Both the position numbers and the translations under genes were made by a program. A DNA stretch of 7,181 nt from Sphingobacteriaceae bacterium. GTDB lineage: Bacteria; Bacteroidota; Bacteroidia; Sphingobacteriales; Sphingobacteriaceae. This document shows positions 1 to 6,649 of this stretch, in pieces (positions within the stretch are counted from its first letter, which is position 1; each line of letters begins with the position of its first letter). The DNA lies in the NCBI GenBank assembly GCA_947460275.1, contig CANHHZ010000100.1, positions 1 to 7,181 of the forward strand. Reading direction: 5' to 3'. Below the pieces are notes generated by a model, which was not told the origin of the DNA, made no database searches, and was given only the letters and a program-made list of their open reading frames with translations.

Positions 1-194
1 AAGGTTTTACGTGGCCTACCAACAATAAGACCTAAAACAAAGCCAATCAACACGCAAACGCCAATTACAATAAGTTTAGATACCGGAACTGCACTCATAA
101 ATATAAAATTGAAATCAACAGGCTCATTATTTACTGTCAAAAATAAGGTTAGCAATGCTGTGGCTACGATGATGAATATGGTTTTGCTGCTCAT
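1..194 (-). CDS. LapA/DUF1049-like small inner-membrane protein (partial, N-terminal 64 codons)
   Basis: The reading frame starts at the ATG whose complement lies at 192-194 and stays open to the left edge, so the C-terminus is missing. The translation has a first hydrophobic helix (about residues 5-20, IFIIVATALLTLF), a short polar loop with NNEPVDFNFIF, and a second helix (about 42-58, KLIVIGVCVLIGFVLGLIVG) ending in the basic cap GRPRK. Two helices separated by an 'NxxPVxFxF' loop and followed by 'GRPRK' is the pattern of the lipopolysaccharide assembly protein A domain (LapA/DUF1049), a family of short inner-membrane proteins. In Escherichia coli LapA takes part in control of LPS synthesis; whether this homologue does so is unknown. 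The start lies only 4 bases after the stop of the 935-residue protein, so the two are probably co-transcribed. The family call is from memory of the pattern. Confidence 0.72.
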   Translation of the reverse strand, partial: MSSKTIFIIVATALLTLFLTVNNEPVDFNFIFMSAVPVSKLIVIGVCVLIGFVLGLIVGRPRKT

Positions 195-198
195 GATT

Positions 199-3006
199 TT
201 AAAAACTATAGTTAAATATTAGCTCTAATATAGGGTTTGGATTGTATTTTTTGTTTACAAATATAACCCTTGTGCCTAAATCTATTACTGGTTGGTAACG
301 CAATAGGTTTAAACTACTACGCAATTCGAACCCAAATGTTTTAGGTTGGGCTAAATTTGTTTGGTTCCCAATGTTTTCGTAGTGGCTAAAAAATCCTCCC
401 CTAAGGTTTCTAATGTAGGCTAAACTCCCAATTTCTGTATCGGGAAAGGCTATTGGAAATTTGTAATTCAGTAGTAAAGTATTTTTAAGTTCGCTTTGCG
501 CTCTAATTTGTCCGTAACCGTAAACTGTGGGTATTTCGTTATTAAATCTTAAAATTTCGCTACTTTCTTGGAAATTGAAGCTTGCCATAAAAGAGTGGTT
601 CTTTGCCAATCCTGGAAAATAAAAAGCTGTTTGCAGGGCCATTAAATCGCCTTTAAGGTTTTTGTCGAACGGTTGGTTAAAGTAGGTAAGGCTAAATGCC
701 TGCGCCCATCTTGGTGCAACATCTCTTTCCGCACTGCGTACAGAATGGCTAAAAGCAAAACGGTAGTTCATTGGAAACAACAATTCTTTTTTAAACAAAG
801 TGGCTTCGAGGGGCTCAAAATTTCTTTGGGTGTAAGTAGTTCCAATTTCGGAGATAAAACTGTAATTGTGATGATAAGCATTTACACTTAGCGGCACGCT
901 TGCTTTTAGGTTGATGTAGTTTTCTCGCCAGTTGGCTTGGTTTAGGACATTACCATACTTATAAAACGCAGTACGTGGCCTATTTTTAAAAGTTGCACTT
1001 AAAACAGGATAAAGTGATTTGTAATTAAAACCTGCGTTGTATTCCATCTTCCGAGTATCATTGTTAAACAACATACCTGCAAAAAAATCGAAGGTGTTGA
1101 GCAAGTCGTTAGATTTAAGTTGCAAGCCAGGTTGGTCGTCATCGTCTAGCGTTGGACTAATGCTATGAAAATTGAATAAATGCTGCAAAGGTTTAAAGTT
1201 TTTGCTGTTGTAAATGCTATCAGGTACATTGGCAAAAACATTGCTTGTGTTGTCTTGTTTTTCGGCGGTTTCTCCAAAATATACAAAATTGTTTGTTCCT
1301 ATACTTAATTCTTTAATCGGGGTTTTAGCAATTTCGAAACCCATCAATTGGTAATTGTTAAAAAGAATTGATTGTTGGTCGCTGGTTAAGCTCGCATTAA
1401 AAGCGCCGTATTTTGAGGCCGTTAGTGCGTTTATCTTTTTGTTAGCAATATTTACCTCATAAACATTATCAATACCGTTAAAATGGGCGTTAAATGCTAT
1501 TTTATCGTTAATAAAAATAGGTCTGCTTAATTGCTGGTTTGTCTCATCAATTAATTTGGTCTTTGTCTCGTTGGCTTTTAGCCAAAGCGATTTGCCTTTT
1601 TCGCCTACGGCAATCCAAGTTATTTTAGTTCCATCAGCGTTTAATGCTGGGGTTTGTAAAATTAAATTTTCTGGGTTTGGGTGCGTGGTTAATATTTTCC
1701 CGGTTTGTGGGTCGAGTTCAACTAAATTAAAATTATTGCTCAAATCAACCTGTATGGCTACTAATTTTTTACCGTCGGCAGATAGCGTAGGGGAGAAGAG
1801 CCTGGTTTTTGAGGTAATTTGTCTTTTTTCTTTGGTGAATAAGTTGTAAGTGCATATTACGCTGTAGCTGCGTTGTTTGTAGCGTGGATCAAATCTAATC
1901 TCGTCCCAAACTAAAACGTTGTTGGCGTAGCTAAACCAAGGTTGTTCTTGATAGGCAATTTTAAATAGTTGCGTTTCGCTTTTGTCTTTGTTTATCATCA
2001 CAAATCCAGCAACATCTGCTTTAGTTTGTTTAAGTACTAAGATTTTGTTGGCCGAAACTTCTGTTGGTAAGAAGTAATTGCTGGCGAACTTAGATTTTTT
2101 ATTCAGGCTTGTGTAATTTTCAGGTGGGCTTAAGCTGTCCTGTATTTGCCAAGCTGTTTGAAGCTGTTCTTGGGTTTTTAAAAAGTATTTTTTGGTGTTG
2201 TAGCCGGTAAATCTTTTTAGGCTATTCGCAAAAGGGTATAAACGTAATGGTCGCTTATGGATGTCGCTTAGCAAGCTATCAGCAATTTTTTGTCCAAATT
2301 CTTTATTTAATTGAGCAATCATCAAATAGCCGATTTGATAATAACCTGGCGTTTGGTCTTTATTGGAGCCGAAATACGCTTTTGAATATGAAAATCTTGT
2401 ACCGCTGAGTAATGAAGCTCGGTAAGGCATGATCCAGTTCGGTTGTCTTCCTCGGCCTGCATTTGTTAACGAAGTTTCGGTATGTACTGCATCTCCTTCT
2501 AAAAACCATATGGGTGTACTAAGTCCTAAGTAAGCAAAGTAAATTTCTTGCAAAAAGGTTCGAGGCTTGCCGCCAGTAATTTTATCGAACTGGGCAACAT
2601 GTCTAAGTTCATGAACTGCTAAGTTGTTGAGCCAATCTTGACTGTCGAAATACTGCGGAGGTGTGGTGTAAAATTGCGACTTTTTTGGGGCGAGCTGAAC
2701 GAAGCCATTTGCGATTGTTCCGCGGTTTTGTAAAACGATTGGAATGCTTGTTTTTTGTAGACCTAAACTATTGCCAATACGCGGGTAAATGTAGGGTAGG
2801 GTATTGGCCATTCTTTGTGCTTCTTTTTCTAACTCGGTAGGGTAGATGATTTTAAACCCACTATGGTTAATTTCCTTAAATTTTACACTAAGCGGGTTTT
2901 GTTCGCTGTCGAAAATTTGTGCGAAACACCTTTGTGAAATATTAGTTAAACTAATTAATCCTAATACACTGATAATTAATTTTTTATGTATTGTGTATAG
3001 CTGCAT
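199..3006 (-). CDS. Secreted gluzincin-like metalloprotease with TolB-type propeller and C-terminal outer-membrane barrel
   Basis: This is a 935-residue protein. Residues 1-30 look like a signal peptide (basic KK, hydrophobic IISVLGLISL, cleavage near CFAQ). Cys27 is not in a lipobox, so a lipoprotein is unlikely. The HExxH zinc motif HELRH is at 132-136, and WFLEGDAVHTE at 167-177 supplies the probable third ligand Glu170; this spacing fits peptidase-MA-like gluzincins. From about 305 to 570 there are repeated blades with TolB/PD40-like phrases (SPTLSADGKKLVA at 404-416, TPALNADGTKITW at 451-463). From about 620 to the end, alternating aromatic/hydrophobic strands and a terminal Phe (IFNYSF) fit an outer-membrane beta-barrel. 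The predicted place of action is the outer membrane, with the protease and propeller in the periplasm or at the surface; the substrate is unknown. No Shine-Dalgarno precedes the ATG. The start is supported by the signal peptide and by the next Met being only at residue 67. Activity is inferred, not shown. Confidence 0.8.
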   Translation of the reverse strand: MQLYTIHKKLIISVLGLISLTNISQRCFAQIFDSEQNPLSVKFKEINHSGFKIIYPTELEKEAQRMANTLPYIYPRIGNSLGLQKTSIPIVLQNRGTIANGFVQLAPKKSQFYTTPPQYFDSQDWLNNLAVHELRHVAQFDKITGGKPRTFLQEIYFAYLGLSTPIWFLEGDAVHTETSLTNAGRGRQPNWIMPYRASLLSGTRFSYSKAYFGSNKDQTPGYYQIGYLMIAQLNKEFGQKIADSLLSDIHKRPLRLYPFANSLKRFTGYNTKKYFLKTQEQLQTAWQIQDSLSPPENYTSLNKKSKFASNYFLPTEVSANKILVLKQTKADVAGFVMINKDKSETQLFKIAYQEQPWFSYANNVLVWDEIRFDPRYKQRSYSVICTYNLFTKEKRQITSKTRLFSPTLSADGKKLVAIQVDLSNNFNLVELDPQTGKILTTHPNPENLILQTPALNADGTKITWIAVGEKGKSLWLKANETKTKLIDETNQQLSRPIFINDKIAFNAHFNGIDNVYEVNIANKKINALTASKYGAFNASLTSDQQSILFNNYQLMGFEIAKTPIKELSIGTNNFVYFGETAEKQDNTSNVFANVPDSIYNSKNFKPLQHLFNFHSISPTLDDDDQPGLQLKSNDLLNTFDFFAGMLFNNDTRKMEYNAGFNYKSLYPVLSATFKNRPRTAFYKYGNVLNQANWRENYINLKASVPLSVNAYHHNYSFISEIGTTYTQRNFEPLEATLFKKELLFPMNYRFAFSHSVRSAERDVAPRWAQAFSLTYFNQPFDKNLKGDLMALQTAFYFPGLAKNHSFMASFNFQESSEILRFNNEIPTVYGYGQIRAQSELKNTLLLNYKFPIAFPDTEIGSLAYIRNLRGGFFSHYENIGNQTNLAQPKTFGFELRSSLNLLRYQPVIDLGTRVIFVNKKYNPNPILELIFNYSF

Positions 3007-3157
3007 AAATGAGGTTTGCTAATTTTTTTAGTTTATAGGGGTTTGATTTTGTTTTTATATATGTTTTTTAACTTAATATATATTAATTTAAGTAACTGAT
3101 ATTAAGTACATTATTTATTAATATTAAATACTTAATTGATGTGTTTTTTCTTTAATT

Positions 3158-3180
3158 AGGAGGTAAAAAACCTCTTTTTT
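3158..3180 (+). terminator. Terminator-like hairpin, plus strand
   Basis: The arms GAGGT (3160-3164) and ACCTC (3170-3174) pair perfectly around an AAAAA loop and run into six T (3175-3180). The outer bases A3158 and G3159 can also pair with T3176 and T3175 (one G-U), but only in plus-strand RNA. That, and the T run, point to the plus strand. The stem is short, and no gene or clear promoter lies upstream on that strand, so its role is unclear. It may block antisense transcription coming from the 935-residue gene region. Confidence 0.4.
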
Positions 3181-3301
3181 GATTGGTTAAATATACTTTA
3201 AATTAAATCAATATTACAAAAAATAGTATACACTATCCTTAACTTTTTTTAATCAATTTTTTTGTGAATCTGAACAGTTTGTATGCTAAAATTGATTTTA
3301 T

Positions 3302-3326
3302 AAAAATATTAAATTTGAATATTTTT
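3302..3326. repeat. 9-bp AT-only inverted repeat
   Basis: AAAAATATT (3302-3310) is the exact reverse complement of AATATTTTT (3318-3326), with a 7-base spacer AAATTTG. The spacer together with the preceding T forms TAAATTTG, an exact TAnnTTTG box on the plus strand, but no TTTG lies at proper distance upstream. A second, smaller inverted repeat, TAAAAT-TG-ATTTTA, abuts it at 3287-3300. AT-only palindromes are expected by chance fairly often in sequence this AT-rich. Confidence 0.45.
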
Positions 3327-3335
3327 CCTACAATA

Positions 3336-3370
3336 TTTGGGATGAAAGTAGGGATTTTGGGTTAACTTTG
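3336..3370 (+). promoter_or_regulatory. Bacteroidota-type promoter reading away from the 935-residue gene
   Basis: TAACTTTG at 3363-3370 matches the Bacteroidota primary sigma -7 consensus TAnnTTTG exactly. TTTG at 3336-3339 gives a -33 element with a 23-base spacer, at the long end of the range reported for this phylum. Transcription would start near 3377 on the plus strand, toward the 3' end of the EamA gene. No ordinary gene lies downstream on that strand. Confidence 0.45.
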
Positions 3371-3415
3371 TGAGTGTATTTGAGTCGTATTTACGTCTTT
3401 ATCTAGAGGTTTAAA

Positions 3416-3445
3416 ATGAGATCAAACAAAGTCTTTTTTGCTTGA
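3416..3445 (+). CDS. Possible 9-codon mini-ORF or gene remnant
   Basis: An ATG at 3416 opens a frame encoding MRSNKVFFA and ending in TGA at 3443-3445. It is preceded by AGAGG (3405-3409) six bases upstream, a better ribosome-binding site than any true gene in this window has. It lies about 40 bases after the predicted start of the plus-strand promoter and overlaps the terminator-like hairpin. The basic-then-hydrophobic sequence resembles the start of a signal peptide, so it could be a gene remnant, a leader peptide or chance. A peptide of this length cannot be called a gene from sequence alone. Confidence 0.15.
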   Translation: MRSNKVFFA

Positions 3446-3452
3446 TTTTTTT
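3421..3452. terminator. Hairpin terminator candidate between EamA gene and plus-strand cassette
   Basis: The arms 3421-3430 (ATCAAACAAA) and 3437-3446 (TTTGCTTGAT) pair around a 6-base loop. In plus-strand RNA the stem has one A-C mismatch but is followed by a T run (3446-3452), the classic intrinsic-terminator layout. In minus-strand RNA the same position is a G-U wobble, so all ten pairs form, 36 bases after the EamA stop codon, but only CTCATTTT follows. It can therefore end the tgt-lptG-eamA operon, the short plus-strand transcript, or both. Confidence 0.5.
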
Positions 3453-3482
3453 AAGTTTTAAGTTAAGGTTTCCAGCAAAAAT

Positions 3483-4376
3483 TTAGTTTAGGTTTTTACG
3501 TTTTTTGTAGATAGGATAAATAAAAACGGCTGCAAGTACGAGTATTGCGCCTACGTAAAACCCTGTGGTCATTTGTTCTTTTTTGCCAAAGCATAGATAA
3601 GCAATAAGAATGCCATATACTGGCTCTAAATTGGTAATTAGGGCTACTTTAAAAGCCGAAATGGTGCGCATAACTGCTACACCAGCTACATAGGCTAATG
3701 CTGTACAAATGGTGCCTAAAATAATCAGGTAAATCCAATCTGCGCTGCTTAAATGAAAGGTTTCTTGTTTTAGCGTTCCATCGTAAATTCGATATAAACT
3801 AATCCAAAAAAAAGCCCCTATAAGCTCATAAAAGCCAATTATACTAGGTTCATTCTTTTGTACAAAAGTAGAATTAATGGTAGAAAAAATACTTGCTGCT
3901 AAAGCGGTAATCAAGCCAAAAATAATGCCTGTGGTGTATTGAGTTTCGAATTTGAAAATGAGGCTAATGCCTAAAATAATGACAAAACCTATCAGTATGT
4001 CGGCTTTTGACAAGCGCTGCTTCTTAACCAAAGGTTCTAGAATCGAGGTAAATAAGGTAATAGATGAGATACAAATCAAAGCAACCGAAACCGTTGACAC
4101 CTTAATAGCATAAAAGAAGAATATCCAATGTGCTGCCACAATGCTGCCCGTAAAAAAAAACTTTAGAAATAAACTACGGCTAACATTAATGTTTTTTTTA
4201 GTAATTAAGAAGTAGATAAAGAGTGTTAAACTAGCAATTAACACCCTGTACCAAACCAATTGCACCGAGCTAATGGAAATTAAAGCACCTAAAATGCCTG
4301 TAAAACCCCAAATAAATACAGTTAAGTGTAAAATGATTAAGTTTTTGTTTTCGGTGTTTTGTAGAGGTGAATTCAT
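3483..4376 (-). CDS. EamA-family (DMT superfamily) membrane transporter
   Basis: This 297-residue protein is the usual size for the drug/metabolite transporter superfamily, with about ten hydrophobic helices in two homologous halves. The repeat is visible. The first half has ITLFTSILEPLVKKQRLS leading into a GFVIILGISLIF helix (about 106-141). The second half has ITNLEPVYGILIAYLCFGKK leading into GAILVLAAVFIY (about 247-287). The paired EP motifs and the opening WGFTGILG are typical of EamA proteins, which export or import small metabolites across the inner membrane; the substrate cannot be predicted from sequence. The C-terminus is basic (YKKRKNLN), consistent with a cytoplasmic end. The ATG follows the stop of the upstream permease gene by 2 bases, so translation is probably coupled and the gene is the last of the tgt operon. 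The functional link to LPS export or queuosine is not evident, and the gene may simply share the transcript. Confidence 0.88.
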   Translation of the reverse strand: MNSPLQNTENKNLIILHLTVFIWGFTGILGALISISSVQLVWYRVLIASLTLFIYFLITKKNINVSRSLFLKFFFTGSIVAAHWIFFFYAIKVSTVSVALICISSITLFTSILEPLVKKQRLSKADILIGFVIILGISLIFKFETQYTTGIIFGLITALAASIFSTINSTFVQKNEPSIIGFYELIGAFFWISLYRIYDGTLKQETFHLSSADWIYLIILGTICTALAYVAGVAVMRTISAFKVALITNLEPVYGILIAYLCFGKKEQMTTGFYVGAILVLAAVFIYPIYKKRKNLN

Positions 4377-4378
4377 GA

Positions 4379-5482
4379 TTATTTTGGTGCTCTTTTAATT
4401 AAAAATAAGCCTAAAGCACCAAAAAATAACGTTGGCAATAAAATGGCTAATAATGGGGGCAAACCACCCTTGGTAGAAAACATTTTGGCAAATTGGTTGA
4501 ATACAATATAGCCAAAGCTCAAAAATATACCAATTCCTAAAGGTAAGCCCACTCCACCTCGTACTTTGCGAGACGATAAAGCAACCCCAATTAAAGTGAG
4601 TACAAACGCAGAGAAAGGTTGAAACCATCGTTTGTATTGTTCAAAAAGCAAGTCGCTCATGATGCCCGAACCTCTTATTTTTTCTTTTGTAATTTTATCA
4701 GAAAGCTCGCTGTTGCTCATACTTTCAAATACATTTTGATAGGCTGAAAAATCATTTGGTTGCATATCTAAAATGGTGTCTTTTTCCAAGCTAGTGCCAT
4801 TTATCATCTGTTCTTTAAGCCCATTGATATTTCTAACACTGTAGTTTATAATTTTCCACACATTTTTAACCGAGTCCCATTTGATTTGCTCAGCTACTAA
4901 TTTCTTTTTTAACTCGTAGCCTTCAAACTTATCCAGCGAAAATTTATAACCTATGTTTGTCTTATTGTCAAAATTATCTATGTAGATGTACGTATTGCTA
5001 TCTACCATCATGTGGATATTTGTTTTGATAAATGGATCTTTTTTGTTGACTACTTCATTCTCAAACTTATTTTTTATCCGGTTCGTATAAGGAAGAATAT
5101 AAAGATTTGACAATAAATTGGCCGAAAAAATGATAAAAGCAGAGATGAAATAGGGGCGTAAAAAACGGTTAAAACTTACTCCTCCACTTAAAATGGGTAC
5201 AATTTCGGTTTGATCGGCCATTTTTGCGGTAAAGAATATAACGGCAATAAAATTAATTAAAGGCGAAAGCATGTTCACGTAGAAAGGGATAGAGCCTGCG
5301 TAATATTGAGTTATAGCACCCCAAATGGTAATATCGTTTTGTAAAAAATCATCAAATTTTTCAGATAAATCGAAAATAACGATGATTACCACGAATAAAA
5401 ATAAGGTATAAACAAATGTACCCAAATATTTGCCTATCAAATAGGCGTCAATAATTTTTAATCGTTTTTTAAAAAAATCCAT
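4379..5482 (-). CDS. lptG: LptF/LptG-family LPS-export permease (YjgP/YjgQ)
   Basis: This 367-residue inner-membrane protein has the LptF/LptG plan. There are three N-terminal helices (about 17-38, 66-86 and 110-131), a large periplasmic domain (about 132-285, beta-rich, with phrases such as NTYIYIDNFD and WKIINYSVRNING), and three C-terminal helices (about 289-304, 312-331 and 343-362). The N-terminal LKIIDAYLIGKYLGTF is characteristic of the LptG side of the family, and the 'MADQTEIVPILSGGVS' segment (88-103) is the conserved cytoplasmic loop that contacts the LptB ATPase. LptF and LptG form the permease of the LptB2FG transporter, which extracts LPS from the inner membrane and feeds it to LptC/A. 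No second permease or lptB is in the window. The start codon follows the tgt stop directly with no gap, indicating translational coupling. The family is clear; LptG rather than LptF is a preference, not proven. Confidence 0.88.
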   Translation of the reverse strand: MDFFKKRLKIIDAYLIGKYLGTFVYTLFLFVVIIVIFDLSEKFDDFLQNDITIWGAITQYYAGSIPFYVNMLSPLINFIAVIFFTAKMADQTEIVPILSGGVSFNRFLRPYFISAFIIFSANLLSNLYILPYTNRIKNKFENEVVNKKDPFIKTNIHMMVDSNTYIYIDNFDNKTNIGYKFSLDKFEGYELKKKLVAEQIKWDSVKNVWKIINYSVRNINGLKEQMINGTSLEKDTILDMQPNDFSAYQNVFESMSNSELSDKITKEKIRGSGIMSDLLFEQYKRWFQPFSAFVLTLIGVALSSRKVRGGVGLPLGIGIFLSFGYIVFNQFAKMFSTKGGLPPLLAILLPTLFFGALGLFLIKRAPK

Positions 5483-6613
5483 TTACAGTTTATTACCTAA
5501 TATTTTTACCATTTTATTTTTCCATTCGTAAAATTCGCCTGCAATTATTTTTTCTCGGGCTTCATTTACCAACCATAAATAAAAATGTAGGTTATGCAAG
5601 GTAGCAATTTGTGCGCCTAAAATCTCTTTAGAATGCATTAAATGCCTTAAATAAGCTTTAGAGTAAACTTGGTCGGCAAATAAGTCGCTTTCAGCATCAA
5701 TTGGAGAAAAATCATTTTCCCATTTCTTGTTGCCAATATTTATAATTCCGTTTCGGGTAAAAAGCATTCCGTTTCGTGCATTTCGGGTAGGCATTACGCA
5801 ATCAAACATGTCAACCCCCAAGGCAATGTTCTCTAAAATATTGATCGGTGTTCCTACGCCCATTAAATAACGCGGTTTATCGGCAGGTAAAATGTTACAA
5901 ACCACCTCTGTCATGCCGTACATTTCTTCGGCAGGTTCGCCAACCGAAAGGCCTCCAATGGCATTACCCTCCCTATTTGTGCTTGCTATAAATTCGGCAG
6001 ACTTTACGCGTAAATCTTTATAAACAGATCCTTGTACAATTGGGAACAATGTTTGATCGTAACCATATTTAGGCTCGGTGGTATCAAAACGATTGCAACA
6101 GCGCTTAAGCCATCTGTGCGTCATGTTGATAGAATTTGCTGCATATTTATAATCGCAAGGATAAGGTGTACACTCGTCAAAAGCCATAATAATGTCGGCA
6201 CCGATGGTACGTTGGATATCCATGGCGTATTCTGGCGTAAACAAATGTTTGGACCCGTCTATATGAGACCGAAAAGTAACGCCCTCTTCTTTAATTTTGC
6301 GCACTTTGCTTAACGAATATACTTGATAACCACCGCTATCGGTTAAAATAGGTTTTTCCCAGCCAATAAATTTATGTAAACCACCGGCCGGTTCAATAAT
6401 ATCTAAACCTGGTCTGAGGTATAAGTGGTAGGTGTTGCCCAATATAATTTGAGCCTTGATGTCTTCTTTTAATTCTCTTTGGTGCACCGCTTTAACTGTA
6501 CCAGCTGTGCCTACAGGCATAAAAATTGGAGTTTTAATCTCGCCATGAGCGGTAGTAATGGTTCCGGCTCTAGCTTTAGATAGGGGGTCGTTTGCCTGTA
6601 AATTAAATTTCAT
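5483..6613 (-). CDS. tgt: Queuine/preQ1 tRNA-guanine transglycosylase Tgt
   Basis: This 376-residue protein has the normal length for bacterial Tgt, which swaps guanine-34 for preQ1 in tRNAs with GUN anticodons, a step of queuosine synthesis in the cytoplasm. Visible landmarks are TDSGGYQVYSL with general acid/base Asp92 (91-101), MAFDECTPYP with substrate-binding Asp146 (143-152), QGSVYKDLR (194-202), GGLSVGEP (220-227), RYLMGVGTP (248-256) and VDMFDCVMPTRNARNG with nucleophile Asp271 (267-282). The structural zinc site is degraded: the usual C-x-C-x2-C is replaced by Ser309, Leu311 and Asp314 within DFSPIDAESDLFADQ, although the fourth ligand, His340 in LHNLHFY, remains. The catalytic core is intact, so an active enzyme is expected; I recall the same loss in other Bacteroidota Tgts. 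It leads a tight operon with the LPS permease and EamA genes. The start was chosen because MKFNLQANDP matches the family N-terminus. Confidence 0.96.
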   Translation of the reverse strand: MKFNLQANDPLSKARAGTITTAHGEIKTPIFMPVGTAGTVKAVHQRELKEDIKAQIILGNTYHLYLRPGLDIIEPAGGLHKFIGWEKPILTDSGGYQVYSLSKVRKIKEEGVTFRSHIDGSKHLFTPEYAMDIQRTIGADIIMAFDECTPYPCDYKYAANSINMTHRWLKRCCNRFDTTEPKYGYDQTLFPIVQGSVYKDLRVKSAEFIASTNREGNAIGGLSVGEPAEEMYGMTEVVCNILPADKPRYLMGVGTPINILENIALGVDMFDCVMPTRNARNGMLFTRNGIINIGNKKWENDFSPIDAESDLFADQVYSKAYLRHLMHSKEILGAQIATLHNLHFYLWLVNEAREKIIAGEFYEWKNKMVKILGNKL

Positions 6614-6630
6614 GTATCTGCTTTATTCTT

Positions 6631-6649
6631 CAAAAATATCACAAAAGTA
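6631..6649 (-). promoter_or_regulatory. Tandem -7 promoter boxes for the tgt operon
   Basis: Read on the minus strand, TACTTTTG (complement of 6642-6649) and TATTTTTG (complement of 6631-6638) both match the Bacteroidota -7 consensus TAnnTTTG exactly. The first would start transcription near 6635, giving a leader of about 20 bases before the tgt ATG. The second would leave only about a dozen bases. A third near-copy (complement of 6651-6658, TATTCTTG) has one mismatch. I see no clear TTTG -33 element upstream for either box. Confidence 0.5.

Larger units (their letters stand above)
3007..3482. other. AT-rich 476-base gap between two minus-strand units
   Basis: No coding frame of credible length lies here on either strand. 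The region should hold the promoter of the 935-residue gene, but I find no exact minus-strand TAnnTTTG box; the nearest candidate, TATTTTTTG (complement of about 3218-3226), has one extra spacer base. Other structures are a GAGGT/ACCTC hairpin with a T run (3158-3180), a short inverted repeat ATAGT-N4-ACTAT (3223-3236), two AT-only inverted repeats (3287-3300 and 3302-3326), and a plus-strand promoter/mini-ORF/terminator arrangement (3336-3452). The last few are listed separately. Confidence 0.8.

Noticed and set aside
673..891. Plus-strand open frame of 72 codons inside the 935-residue gene
   Set aside because: It lies wholly antisense to a well-supported long gene, has no family motif and no promoter or RBS; it is a shadow frame.
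1556..1849. Plus-strand open frame of 97 codons inside the 935-residue gene
   Set aside because: It is antisense to the propeller region, and its residue pattern follows from the opposite-strand codons; no recognisable domain.
2917..3006. Lipoprotein signal in the 935-residue protein because of Cys27
   Set aside because: The residues before the Cys (SQR) do not fit a lipobox, and an ordinary signal peptidase I site near CFAQ fits better.
3158..3164. AGGAGGT, a perfect Shine-Dalgarno on the plus strand
   Set aside because: No start codon with an open frame follows at suitable distance, and the bases are explained as the left arm of a hairpin.
3223..3236. Inverted repeat ATAGT-N4-ACTAT as an operator
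   Set aside because: Five-base AT-rich arms are too short to separate from chance, and no regulator is encoded nearby.
4395..4628. Minus-strand 77-codon frame overlapping the LptF/LptG-family gene
   Set aside because: It is an alternate frame of the C-terminal membrane region of the permease, rich in Trp/Cys/Phe as out-of-frame hydrophobic codons tend to be.
6032..6313. Plus-strand open frame of 93 codons opposite tgt
   Set aside because: It is antisense to conserved catalytic coding sequence of tgt, with no independent support.
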